64,000 bases of DNA from Isoetes taiwanensis. Its lineage: Eukaryota; Streptophyta; Lycopodiopsida; Isoetales; Isoetaceae. Location: positions 6,200,945 through 6,264,944 of the forward strand of contig JAJEKV010000008.1 of NCBI GenBank assembly GCA_021234155.1. Reading direction: 5' to 3'. Under the pieces are notes generated by a model, which was not told the DNA's origin, did no database searches, and was given only the letters and a program-made list of their open reading frames with translations. Position 1 is the stretch's first letter. Every line of letters starts with the position of its first letter. Both the position numbers and the translations under genes were made by a program. Below, piece after piece: positions 33,101 to 44,449 of the stretch.

Positions 33101-33310
33101 AAAGTAATAGTAAGATCCTCCTGAAGAACCTCTTATGTTGGTGAAGACGTCAAAACTGTGGACAATAGCTCAGCACTGTTTTGAGCTAGACTAAAAAGTT
33201 TTTTCGTAGTTGGAGGCATGCCAATAAGATAGGTGTCAAGATTTCTCAGTCTTGGGCTACACCCCTAAACCCTAAGCTTCGATAGGTCAACTAAAAAACA
33301 GGCAGATAAC
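30158..33310. other. Gene-poor AT-rich stretch
   Basis: Scattered short frames only. I see no recognisable exon, repeat family or RNA gene in these 3.1 kb. Confidence 0.45.
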
Positions 33311-33314
33311 GAAG

Positions 33315-33641
33315 CTCGTCAATCATCAACCAACTTCACCATCTCATCCAAAACCCTCTCTAAGACTATCTCCGATTCAAATAAACCTCCAAAAGAGTAA
33401 GTGTCAAGAGCTGGAACCCTGCATCCTTATTCATAAGCGTTTCATAATCCTGGCCACTGACCTTTTTTGCATTTATGGCAATCCGGAAAAGCACGGGGAG
33501 ACCTTCGGTGCTGGTTATACGAGCTGAAACTTTCGGGCCCGCTTCTGTGCCTCCGATCTTGAGGTTTTCACCGATGGCATTGAACCTATCCAGCACATTG
33601 TGTCTGCTATTTCGATAAACCCATCTCCCATTCTTGACCAA
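33315..33641 (-). other. Possible exon or gene fragment, unknown
   Basis: A 91-aa frame (33366-33641) with varied composition, MVKNGRWVYRNSRHNVLDRF to LFRIAINAKKVSGQDYE and LTLTLLEVYLNRR. A shift of frame extends it to a stop near 33315 (VLERVLDEMVKLVDD). It lies on the same strand as the Treslin-like gene, 0.85 kb downstream of its stop. No family recognised. Confidence 0.3.
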
Positions 33642-34494
33642 CTCTTAGGCACATGATGAAAATTCCTCCGTAGGGGTTCCAAACTACATCATGCAGTATT
33701 AACTTAGCTCAGAGCATACGGTTTTCAATCGTTAAGTGGTTCATAGGGCAAGTGTCCAACGATTGCACAACCTTCATGGCAATGGATCAAACTGGGATAT
33801 TTCAAACTTGATATGATCAAGGGCTTAATGAGGTGCTTATCGTCAATTGTGTTTTACCAGTTGGACACTCCAGATTTCTGAATGCTTGTCTCCACAACAG
33901 GTTGCAACAAATTAGACAAATGTTTGTCTTAATTCAGAGCCAGTGTGATATCAGCCTTTGTTGGGCATACAAGATAAAGACTTCTTGATATGATCTGAGC
34001 ACGGTTGGGTGGTTAAATTTCTCCTAAAGATTGGAGTATTCTTTCTTTGCTTATTGTTGTTTCATTTAGAGATAACCCTGATTTGTATTGAAGTTGAATG
34101 TGATGAATCTGCCACACCAGTTCAACACTGATTTCATGTAATAGTACCAATTCATATAAACTATAGCATATCCATTGGAAACCTATTGGGGAAGCTATAC
34201 AGATGGCGTTTGTGCTAGACATAACAATGGTTTAAGCTCACCAAATGCATGCTGTGTGAACTGTTTGTCAAGATACGAAACCCAACAAAACAATCAATCC
34301 AACCCAATCCATTTTCAAATAGTGAAGGAATGTTGTTGAAAAAATGTGGCCAAAATACACAATGTCCTACTAATTCTTAATGTGCCAAAGGTGGGTTTAA
34401 ATTTGGGCATTGGCCAAAGCAATGTACATGAGAAGCGGAGGATAAATTTGGGCATTGGCCAAATGAATGCATTGGGCCGGTGACAAGACTGGCG

Positions 34495-36637
34495 TCAGTG
34501 CTTCACTGGTGTCTCAGGCACAAAGTGCACATCACTACAACTTGCAACATCCTTTGCTTCTTTCACATGTGGATGCTTCTTCCGCTTGCTTCTTGGCATC
34601 TGCATCCTCCTCACCACCCTTTGTCTAACTAAGTTTTGGGCTCCACTTTCGAAATGAGCAAATCTTCTGGCTCTTTCCCTTTTCTCTTTTGCTGCTTTCA
34701 ACCTTTTTTCTGGAGAACTCATGTCTTTCCCACACATCCCATTTAGCCTTGCATGCTTGGCTTGATACAATCTCCTTAAACTTAACCACTTTGCATCAGC
34801 TTCAAGGTCCGGAAAGCCATTGAGCTCCATAACAGAGTAAATATTCTCAATCACTTCGGAATAGAATCACGATTGCGACAACGACAAAGTTCATCTTAAA
34901 CCCTTGGTAAAAAGACTCCTTGGATTGGACAAAAGCTGCTTTCATTTCCTTTCTTTTCTTAATCAACAATTGCAAAACATGAAAATGAATGAAGCCAATA
35001 CCTTGGACGTATGACACGATTCTTGAAGTCTAGAAGACTTTCCCCTTCAAAAATTCCGCCTGGTAGAATGAACTGAATCCGGTTCAACAACATGCATATT
35101 TCGTTTGTGAGTTGGGTGCATATTTCATCGGAGTGTATATTTTCCACCTTATTAAGTTCACCATGTCGCAAAGCTAGAATAATCTCAAAACGAAGCTTTA
35201 TTTGAAGTTCATATCTGGCAAGAGTTAAAAATTCCCAACAATAAACATTTCCAGCAACGCAACAAAGGAAAACATGAAACAAGATAAAAGAGGATACTCT
35301 TTGACTTTAGCGCCATTTTGATCAGCTCCATGTGTGCAATTTTTGTACTTCTGAGCAAGAATTTTGGGGGATTTAAGAAGAAGATCCCTGAGCCGATTAA
35401 GTGCCATATTGCTTGTTCCATTGCATCCATCACTTTTGTTGCCAGAATTCTCATTCGAATGCTCAACTAACATTTGAATAGCATGTAATGTGTCTTTCAC
35501 AACACGGGCTGCAAAAGTTTGGATGTCCAGTTCGATCAAATTAAGACAGCCGTTGAGCTTTTCAGCCAATAACTCAATATAATGATGCGCCTCATTGATA
35601 GTTAAATCAGGCATAGCATAAACCTTATATTCTGGGTGTTCTTCACGGATTGCTCCTTCCTGGACTTTTTCTTCTGATTTCAGAGAGGATGCAACGTTTT
35701 TATTCTCCTTCAACTTTAAAGCCTGACAGATAACCATCTTTAAGGCATTACTGCGACCTTCCAAAATAGACTTGAGTTCCTTTTCCTCTTGCTGCAGCCA
35801 GCACTGGAATGCTCTCATCCGTTTTGTGGATAAACTGTTGTTGCTGCCAAAACCCTCCTCACGCAACGGGCAAACTAGCTTCAATAATAAACTATCCACA
35901 GATGCTATACCCCACCCAATCTTCTCTAAAGCAGTACAAACTACTCTCTGTAATGCAAGATCATAGTAGCATTTCATAGTTGTGTCAGTGTCTATCCAAA
36001 AAGGATGGATGTTCTTCTTTTCAAATCTAGTTTGCAAGGACTGAAAGTTGCGGCTATGTTTTTCCTCAAAGGCTCATCACTTTTATTGAAAAATTTATTC
36101 ATTTCCTTGCGAACTTTGGGAAAGGAAGAAAACAGCAGCACAATGTTAGAATAAACTTTCACAGAAAAATTGTTTCCTGACCTCTTGAGGATAGCCAACG
36201 ATTCATCCGGAAGAAGATCCGTCATTGACAATCAAAGGATCCCATATATAATCCTCCAAAACTTCTTGAATAGCCCTAACAACAAAATCGGCATTTGGAG
36301 CAGAAGCCTTTTCTCCTTTCAAGCCATGGATCCACTTCAAAACCTGACTAAATTTTGCAAAATTGCAAGCGGTTTCCTCAGCAGAATCAAATCGAACATG
36401 AGTGACCCATTTACCAAGCAATTTCTCAGCCCTAGTTCTGAAAGAGAAGGGAGAAATCGAAGAATCAAAGAGCTTGAAAGACCAAAGGACAAGCCCATCC
36501 TTTGTGCAAGCTTGTAAGATGGTTTTAACAAATTGTTGAATAGCCAACCGGAGATAGACAGGTCCGGTAGCTATTGATTTGGTGTCCAATAGCACGAAAA
36601 TGCGTTCTATTCTCTGATTCCCTGCTCTTACAGCCAT
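34495..36637 (-). CDS. Treslin/SLD3-like replication-initiation protein, with frameshifts
   Basis: Treslin (TICRR)/Sld3 proteins help load CDC45 at replication origins in the nucleus. The ATG at 36637 begins MAVRAGNQRIERIFVLLDTK, a VWA-like N-terminus, with VLWSFKLFDS and LFSSFPKVRKEMNKF downstream, then KNIHPFWIDTD, which fits the Treslin N-terminal region. Two frame changes (near 36220 and 36055) have no credible intron. The next part runs 36037 to about 35298; a donor (GTATCC) is followed by the exon 35216-35003 with YELQIKLRFEIILALRHGE and LLNRIQFILPGGIFEGESL, the best family match. The last exon (about 34856-34495) is basic (KRLKAAKEKRERARRFAHFE) and ends HFVPETPVKH. It is much shorter than animal Treslin. 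It could be a real gene with assembly indels or a recent pseudogene. Confidence 0.6.
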
Positions 36638-37685
36638 CGCCCTACTGCGAGAAAGGAATTTTTGTTTCTCTTTGAATTTAAGAAATTAATGACGGTATTT
36701 GAGAAATTGATAACGGTACTAAATTCAATTATGATGGATTACTATCGGCATATTTCCTCCTATACAATAACAATTTAGAAATTGATAGCTTTTTTTTGAA
36801 ATTTGGTACTGCCACGTGGCTCCTTCTACAATGCGGAATAGAAGTTGGGTAGCGAGATTCTGGGTGACAGGTTCTCCCGGTCAATATGACAAAGGATGTA
36901 TAATCTTTATGGATCAGCTGAAGAGAGTAATTGGCATGGAGTGTTGCTACCCCATTAACATTTCAATCCCCAAAGAGTTATGAAGCATCATGCTGCAGAA
37001 CAATTCAAGAAGTGAGCATATGTCTTTGCAATCTGTTTTGTTTTATGCTCTTACATTGACTTTGCAATGTGGTCACACCCTTATCAAGAATGTGATTACA
37101 TAGTATACACCCTTAGATTTACTGCAAAAGCATAGGATTCCAAGCATGGAAAGCATGAAGCTTCAAATATGCAGGGCAAAGAAATTGGTTGTATATCCAT
37201 ATGAATTTTCTCTATGTGTAAGGTGGTGCTTATGTAAGAAAACATTGCTTTAGCGTTTCTACCATGTTTTTAGCTGCTATTTAGCAGGTTCACACACACT
37301 ACAAACAAACGATAGCTTACCATCATGGCTTACACTTAGTCATCTGGAGCATTTCACAAGATATGCAATCACTATGTTTCGTAATTTACAGAAGGATAAA
37401 AACCAAAGCAGTTTTGGGAAGGCTTTTGAAGGAAGATCTATAGCGGATCTACGCAATTGCAACAACCATGCGCATTAACTTTTGTTAGTAAAACTTAAAT
37501 CTATAAATTTTGGATTGCTATCAATTTGCAAGGAAATAAACTTGACTTGAAGATGAAAATTTAGTGAATTACTATAAGCAAATATCTCAACTAGAATACA
37601 TAATGCTATTGGATATTTGTATTATTAAATTGTATGGATTTATATCATCCCATAGTATAGTGCATCTTGACAGACTGCTATGCAC
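36638..37685. other. Intergenic, no gene recognised
   Basis: AT-rich flank between the Treslin-like start and the 2.2-kb TIR element. It presumably contains the Treslin-like promoter; no element can be named. Confidence 0.45.
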
Positions 37686-38289
37686 CAATAACAAAGTTTA
37701 AAATGAAACGCACTTATTTGCTGCAAACGCACTTCAAAAGGAATCTTTGAAAGATTCCCTAAAATTCCCTTAAAAAATGCCCTTTTCTTGGTATATTTGT
37801 GACAAGTGTGACAATTTGAATATTTTAGGCACCATTTTTGGAGGGGAATTTGAACTCAGCTTCCATTCAAAATTGTTTGGTACCATTTTTTGGCCCCCTA
37901 GTTTGGTTTGAGAAATAGTAATATTTTTAAGGACAAAACAAAATAGACATTGAAAAAAAACAGCAAGCGCTAAGAGTGCCCAAAAACGTATTTAGTTCAA
38001 AGTTTATAAATTCACTACAAAATTATGAACAAAATTGCAAAAAATGCAACACATTTTGATATTGCCTCAATGAAGCAAATATTGTCACCTTAAAGTATGC
38101 CTCACACGCGAGGTGAAGTCGAAGATGCTTGCGCTTTGCTTTATACACTTGCTCTTATTTGCTCCTCCAGCTTGCTATAGACTTCTGTATACCGCGATGT
38201 CGACGTATGTATCCAATCTGGACTTTTTTAAACTTTGTAATTTATTTGTTCTCTGTAGTCTTTAGTTTCTTCCAAATAAATTTCAAGAT

Positions 38290-38666
38290 GGTATAAATTT
38301 ATACCTTAATAGATAGTAATATGTGGACATAGTATGCTAGAGAGTTCGCACGGTATAAATTTATACCGCAAGAAGACTTGAGCGGTATAAATTTATACAA
38401 CAAAAGAACTCAAGCGGTATAAATTTATACAGCAAAAGGACTCGAGCGGTATAAATTTATACCGCAAGAGGACCCAAGCGGTATAAATTTATACCGCAAG
38501 AGTTTTCTCGGTATAAATTTATACCAAAAATATATATATATATGTATTATATAAATATATAATATATATATAACATATATATTTACATATATATATCCGA
38601 AAAAAAGAGAAGTCTTATGGTATAAAATCTATACCATGAGACTTCTTCATGGTATAAATTTATACC
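38290..38666. repeat. Array of the perfect palindrome GGTATAAATTTATACC, 32-bp period
   Basis: The 16-base palindrome or a one-base variant starts at 38290, 38352, 38384, 38416, 38448, 38480, 38510 and 38651; a degenerate copy is at 38619. Spacing in the core is 32, 32, 32, 32 and 30 bases, close to three helical turns. Spacers are similar to each other (GCAAGAGGACTCAAGC-like). One more copy lies near the ORF end (39416-39430). This is not a CRISPR array: the spacers are related and the setting is a plant TIR element. Likely a protein-binding array. Confidence 0.9.
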
Positions 38667-39026
38667 GTTTTTTTTTTTATATATACAAATATGTGAACGT
38701 ATATATATTGAATATATATATATATTAACATGTATAAGATGTATATAGATATATATATACATAAAATATGTAGTCCAGGAGTATAAGTTTATATCGTGCA
38801 AAATCTTGTGGGGTCTTTCTTGCTCCCAAAGGTTTTTGCAACTTAATACTGTTGAAATAACACACTCAAGGGATAATTTTATGCAGTTTTCTTAGTTTTT
38901 TAGTTCAAAAAGTTCTAAAATAGTTCTAAATTCTCTGACCTTGTAATGCAATGTTAGAGCATAAATTAGTCGAATCCCGTTGTTATTTTTACTTTTTTTT
39001 CTCTACACACATGCTAACTTCACTTT

Positions 39027-39457
39027 AGGCAGCTCAAAAACTGCTTCTAAAGGCAAAGGACCCCAAAATGTTATGGATACACATGTGTTCAACGAGAAGG
39101 AAACTACGTAGTTTGTCCATAGGGGTGCGAGGAGTAGCAACCCCTCAAAAGTTTACCTATTTCTTTGCAAACGACAAAAAAAGCAAGATAGACAAATACT
39201 TCTCAGTGGAGAAATGTGCGATGGCATGCACCGCTACGATGATGGAATTGTCTTTGAAGACTCTCAACATTGACAAGGAGCTTGACTATCTTCTCAACAT
39301 CACTATATTGTGGATTGGTATTGTGCAAGCCCAAAGACATGATGAATACATCTCCGAGAACAACAAAGAAGGCCATGTAATCACAGAGCTTCACTACTTC
39401 AACTTCTGTTTCCTCGGTATAAATTTATACTGCATCGTCGGTTGGAACTTCAACTAA
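39027..39457 (+). CDS. ORF of the 2.2-kb TIR element, unknown function
   Basis: 129 aa from ATG 39068; the frame is open further upstream to an acceptor-like CACTTTAG just before 39030, so this may be a 3' exon. It contains a basic N-terminus (STRRKLRSLSIGVRG), then KFTYFFANDKKSKIDKYF and IVQAQRHDEYISENNKEGH. One palindrome copy overlaps the end of the frame. A short frame at about 38098-38181 (MPHTRGEVEDACALLYTLA) could be an earlier exon. No family recognised; a remnant of a transposase or accessory gene is possible. Confidence 0.4.
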
Positions 39458-40196
39458 CGCATGATTTAGTGGATGTATTATCATTTGTAATACCATATGA
39501 TGCAAAAACAATAATTTTTCATTCAAGCGGTTTGTTCAACTTGTCTCCCAATGTCTTTTAAGGTCAATTAGGATGTTTAGCCAAAATGGTTGTGAAATAA
39601 CAAATTTTTTGTCTTCTATAACAGCCAATATAAACGTTCTAAGGGATAAGATACAAAAGCGTCTAATTTTTTCATATGAGTTTGCCCCATAATAAATCTT
39701 TGGCTTTCGTAGTGGTTCTTTTCCCCTCTAAAATGAGATATTTTTCTTTGTTGTTCTTCTCCTTAATGTTAAGTCTTCCTAAAATGTCTGTTTTCATGAG
39801 CAGTTTTATAAATCTTTAGATACAAGATAGTAAAAGAGTCCTTTTTAGGGGTATTTTAGAATTTTGTAAATTTTTAGAAGGAATCTTTCAAACGCACTTC
39901 TTAAATAAGTGCGTTTCATTTTAAACCTTGTTCAATCTCTTGCTGTAATTGGAGCTGATACTCATGGTTAAAGAGTTTTGACATTTACATTAGAGATCTT
40001 TGTTAGAGAGTTTTGAATCAATCAAGACGACAATAATGGGACAAAGAAAACCATAATAATTAGTTTGTCTACATTGTAGACAAACTATAGTTGGCATTGA
40101 AAATCAAAGTTACATGGCCCCCTATGGTTTTCCATCTTTCTCTATTGATGCTTAACAAATCAACTTTGATTTATTGACTTAAAGCTTATACATATA

Positions 40197-40228
40197 CTAA
40201 TAATGGTGCCCAGCGTTGCTGGGCATAG
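40197..40228 (-). repeat. Helitron 3' terminus (hairpin plus TTAG), first copy
   Basis: On the minus strand, GCCCAGCAACGCTGGGC forms a perfect stem (7 bp, 3-base loop), followed after 7 bases by TTAG and then a T. This is the usual Helitron 3' end (hairpin, CTRR, insertion before T) with one change in CTAG. A near-identical hairpin is at 58259-58285. Confidence 0.6.
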
Positions 40229-40301
40229 GTTGAATATTTTCATATGTTTTGACTGCAATGAGGAAAGTGCGCAGTAACCTTTTATTATAAGAAAAATGTC
40301 T

Positions 40302-41862
40302 TGTGACGCTCCCTGAACATATACGGCGCTCCGGACGTATACATACGGGGACTTCCCCCTCCCATGGCAACCGGCTCGCCATGAGCAGGGCCCTCCGTTT
40401 AACTCGAACCATCCATAGAAAGATGCCCGGGTGAAGGACACGGAGGTGTCATTCGGCCCACGCCTTCAATGGAACTCCTACGTCGCAGAAGCATGCATAC
40501 AAGGTTAGCATACAGCATGATCATATCATAAATAACCACCACGAAGGGTGGCACATCCATCCAACTGATAATAACAGAGAAGATACATCTAATGCTAAGG
40601 AAAACACCCCAAACCCAAGGTTCTACCCCGGCTCAGACTCCAATGAGGATCGACTGACGGCTAGGTCTCAGAAGATTAGCAGACAGAATCTTGGCATGGC
40701 GTTGGCTAGCATAGAACATCGGCTAGGGTTGTCCTCTCCATCCGCCCCTCCTGTGCACACTTTGCAGATGAGCTGAATCAAGCTATGGCGTCATTGTAGC
40801 CTTCCGGAGATGCAATCCCAAGGCATCACACTCCGGGACTACTCCGCGTTACATCTCCCCGGTCCGATGAGGCAGGTCAGGGAAGTGTCCCTTCCCAGAG
40901 TCGCAGTGATTCCATGGGTGAGCTAGAGAATACGTGCCGCATCAGCGACCCCCGCATCCGTACCCGACCTGCTCCCCTAACTTTATCTTCAAAGTACAGG
41001 ATGATCACACCACTGTACCCAGGGAGTGTCAGACCCATACCCGGCCCTCTACGTGACCGGCTATCAGGCCTAGCTCACTGAAGGAGTCCCCGTAGCCTTT
41101 TATGCTCAGGCGAGACCCCACCCCACACTTCATCACTACGGCCCCTTATCTGGTGCTTCAATCATGCCATAGATTCCACAGCTCAGTGGGATCTTGTGCA
41201 CAGGCCGCAAGTACTGGGTACTATGGGAGCTAGTAGGAGCATACTAATGAACATAGGTTACAGAGGTCTCTACCCCCCCTTAATCCCTGCTTTCTGGAAG
41301 AACTAACAGAGATACTACCAAAGATACATCCATCCATCCATCACAGAGCATAATCAATAGTTGAGAACAGTTCTAACTACCAAACAAGGGTTAATCATCA
41401 TCAGAAACAAACAAAGAAGCCTGACAGAGGCACTGGCCCTAGAAATACCAAATTAACCTATTCACTAACCCGAATTCCGGCTGGAACCATTGTCATGTGA
41501 CATCTCCATCTTCAAGCAGCCTGGGCGCCCAGCAGCTCCTCTCCCTAGATTCGATTTGAGGCAAATTGGGATTGGGATCCAATTTGCTGCCCCAAATTAG
41601 CAGTCTCCTACTGGCCAATCGAGTTTGGCCAGGTGTCCTCTTCCTGATTAATTAATTAGCCTAACTTAATTAGCTTAATTAAGTTAATTAGATAATTATT
41701 CCTTAATTATAGATAACTAACCTTTAATTAAACCCTTATTAATTTAGCATAGCTAAATTAATCCTTTGTGGTTAGTCCACATACCCCCATGATGGCGTAT
41801 CCTCGGCCCGTGACGTGTCAGTATATTTATACGTACACCGTATAAATATGTGGAATGTCACA
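40302..41862 (-). repeat. 3' LTR of the chromovirus
   Basis: 1561 bases, direct repeat of 56701-58249. Next to it inside the element is the polypurine tract, read as TTCTCCCCCCCTTAG on plus (41863-41877). The region 41878-42480 between tract and chromodomain is non-coding 3' untranslated sequence of the element. Confidence 0.92.
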
Positions 41863-42499
41863 TTCTCCCCCCCTTAGAAATAATGGTTCCCTCAGCATTG
41901 GGGTCAGTTAAAGAAATTGATTGACATCTTAGTAGTATGAAATATAGTAAGTTACACAGAAGAATATGAGAATAATTTCTTATTCCTGAAGGTAAAAGAA
42001 ATTAAGTTTAAAAACATATAACTGTTTAAGCAACAACGTGCATTTCATATGATTATGACAATAAAAGTTTCAAGGACCGGAGTCCCATAGCAAACATTAT
42101 CAAAGTAGCATCAAAATTCATGAAACAACACAAAAGCACAGAAGTTTGGGCCATCAGCAACCCTCTATACATGGCAGGTCACGTACCGCTCACTGGCCTG
42201 TACATGTCAATATGTCAGTATTTACACATAATAATTAAGTTGTGGTTGAAGGGACCACCCCCTATAAGAAAATAAAAGAAAAACCTATCTTCAAGGGAAC
42301 CTATCACGCCTATGGTTCGCACGACATAAGGAATGGCCAAGTTCCCATTATAGCCGAGATGAACGCGGCCTATCAACTACATGCTTTCCAAGCAATCCGC
42401 GGTCATGCCGACATTGACAATACACCACATCCTAGAGAACACCAAGGTGATCTCATCATCGGTAACTACTTTTATTTACGATGCATCTACCCCCACAGC

Positions 42500-43978
42500 C
42501 TACTGCATGATCCATGCCGAATCAAGCCTTCCAAGCTTACCGCCGGGTGCGGGGTTGATGACATCGTTGATGGTGCGGCCTTGAGATTCCCGCATGAAGT
42601 TCGGATAGTGCTTTTCAAGGTCTATCTTCATCACCCACGTAGCATCCTCAGTTGGCAAGTGCTTCCACTTGACCAAATATTGTAGCATTTGAGTCCTTCT
42701 GGTCTGCTTATAGGCACGATCAAGAAGAGCTTCAGGCACTATCTCTAGATGCTCTTCTGTCATTTCAAGGAGGGTGGGTGTATCCAAGATCTCCTCTGGA
42801 TCTGGAGTATGTTGCTTCAAAGACTCACGTGAAAGACCTTGTGGATCTTCAAAGCGGGTGGCAAATCCAACCGATATGCCCGTTCTCCAACGCTGCTCAA
42901 TGATGTTGAATGGCCCAGCCCATCGGGTGCCGTTTCTTCGCGCTTACCAATCTTAAGCTTGGCTTGCTTAACCTTAATCTTGAGCCAAACTGAATCGCCT
43001 ACTTGGAATACTTTCATTGGGTCCTTCGTGGCTTATTAGCCACACTTTTCGGCGACTACATGCAGCCAATAAATAACCACGAACTTCCTCAACCAAAGCT
43101 TGCATTTCCAAGAGGAGTTGCTGAGAAACCTCCACCTTAGAAACAGGATTATGCCATGTGTCTGGAGTAAGGCATTGATAACCATAATTTATCATGAAGG
43201 GAGACATTCTAGAAGACTCCTGTTTCATGCTGTTATAGGGAAACTCCACTAAATAAATATAGTCAGCCCACTGAGATTGCTTACTCCAGCTTCACAACAT
43301 ATCCTCTATAATGCGGTTGGTGCGCTCTGTCTGTCCATCCGTCTGAGGATGATATGCTGTACTCATAGCAAGCTTGGTCTGGATGGTGGCAAAGAAATCT
43401 TTCCAGAATGCACTTACAAACTTGGGATCCTTGTCGGATACTATCACTCGTGGCATCTCGTGTAATCTGAAGATTTCCTTTGCAAACAGCAAAGCTGTGT
43501 CCAAGGCTATATCCATGGTGCGACATGGCAAGAAATAAGCCATCTTCGACAACTTGTCGACCACTACCATTAAGGCATCATATCCACGGAGGGTACGTGG
43601 AAGGCCCACAATGAAATCCATGGTTATCACTTCCCATTTGGCGTTGGGCACATCCAGAGGTTGCAATTCTCCTGGAATCCTTAATTGCTCGGCCTTGGTT
43701 TGCTGACACACTTGACATTGCTTAATGTATCTGGCAATGTTTGTCTTCATACGCGGCCAATAGTAGCTGGAGCGAATCTTAAAGTAGGTCTTCATGAAGC
43801 CTGCATGTCCAGCTATAGGGCTGTTGTGTGTATCATGGAGAATAAGCTTACGTACTCTCAAGTCTCTCGGTACACACAAATTATCTTTGTAATATAGCAA
43901 ATTGCCCTCCTTCCTATAATGAATGAAAACCTCACGCCTCCTTATCCCTGTGCCTCCTTGGCCAAACTGTTTCCACAC
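42500..43978 (-). pseudogene. Integrase and chromodomain of the chromovirus, broken
   Basis: Would insert element DNA; the chromodomain directs it to marked chromatin. Seen: HHCC zinc part (HDTHNSPIAGHAG and CQVCQQTK), the catalytic core with Asp in VITMDFIVGLP, Asp in VIVSDKDPKF and Glu in HPQTDGQTERTNRII. The frame meets TGA at 43292-43294, then continues in the same frame to about 43050. After a frame change, YRLDLPPALKIHKVFHVSLL leads into the chromodomain (about 42530-42780; YKQTRRTQMLQYLVKWK and TEDATWV). The chromodomain identifies the chromovirus clade. Confidence 0.88.
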
Positions 43979-44017
43979 TTCACGGATTACGGATCCGTGG
44001 CTAAGGTGTGTTTCTAT

Positions 44018-44449
44018 TCATAACCACATTGTGTTTGCCCAATTTATACATAATCTCAAAATCATACTCCTCAAGAAACTCCATCCATCTTCTCTGACGG
44101 AGATTGAGATTTGGCTGGGTAGAAAGATAACGGAGGCTCGGTGATCCAGATCTAGTCGGAATCTCCTACCAAGAAGGTAGTATCTCCATATACATAAAGC
44201 GGGACAAGCTGCTAACAATTCCTGATCATGGGTAGGGTATCGCTGTTCGGTCTCATTCATCTTCTTAGAATCATAGGAAATAACCCTCCCTTCCTGCATT
44301 AAGACTCCCCCGGTAGCAATCTTACTGGCATCTGTTGCTACTAACTTATCCTTCTCCGGGTCTGGCAACGTGAGGACTGGTGCCGAAGTCAAAGCATCCT
44401 TAAGCTTCTGAAAACTTCTTGCACCTTCGTCTTCCAGTGACCTACCCAA
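44018..44449 (-). pseudogene. RNase H region of the chromovirus pol, broken
   Basis: Continues pol after a frame change at about 44440. It contains [11 protein letters not shown], the ATDASKIATGGVLMQ strand with its Asp, and TEQRYPTHDQELLA. Near 44150 another frameshift occurs; the correct sequence goes on in a different frame for about 120 bases. It would degrade the RNA strand during reverse transcription. Confidence 0.8.

Larger units (their letters stand above)
37690..39932. mobile_element. 2.2-kb TIR element, AACAA ends and 4-bp TSD
   Basis: The left end AACAAAGTTTAAAATGAAAC (37690) matches the reverse complement from 39932, AACAAGGTTTAAAATGAAAC. The match continues through GCACTTATTT, 30 bp with one mismatch. 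CAAT flanks both ends (37686-37689, 39933-39936). The ends share AACAAGGT and the 4-bp duplication length with the 8.2-kb transposon at 16648-24820, so both may belong to one superfamily. Inside are a palindrome array (38352-38525), AT dinucleotide tracts and one ORF (39068-39457); no transposase was recognised. Confidence 0.82.

Noticed and set aside
38352-38525. CRISPR-like regular array
   Set aside because: Spacers are similar to one another, the repeat is a perfect AT dyad, and it sits inside a plant TIR element; no cas genes.
38583-38801. 72-aa frame rich in Ile and Tyr
   Set aside because: AT dinucleotide tract, no protein-like pattern.
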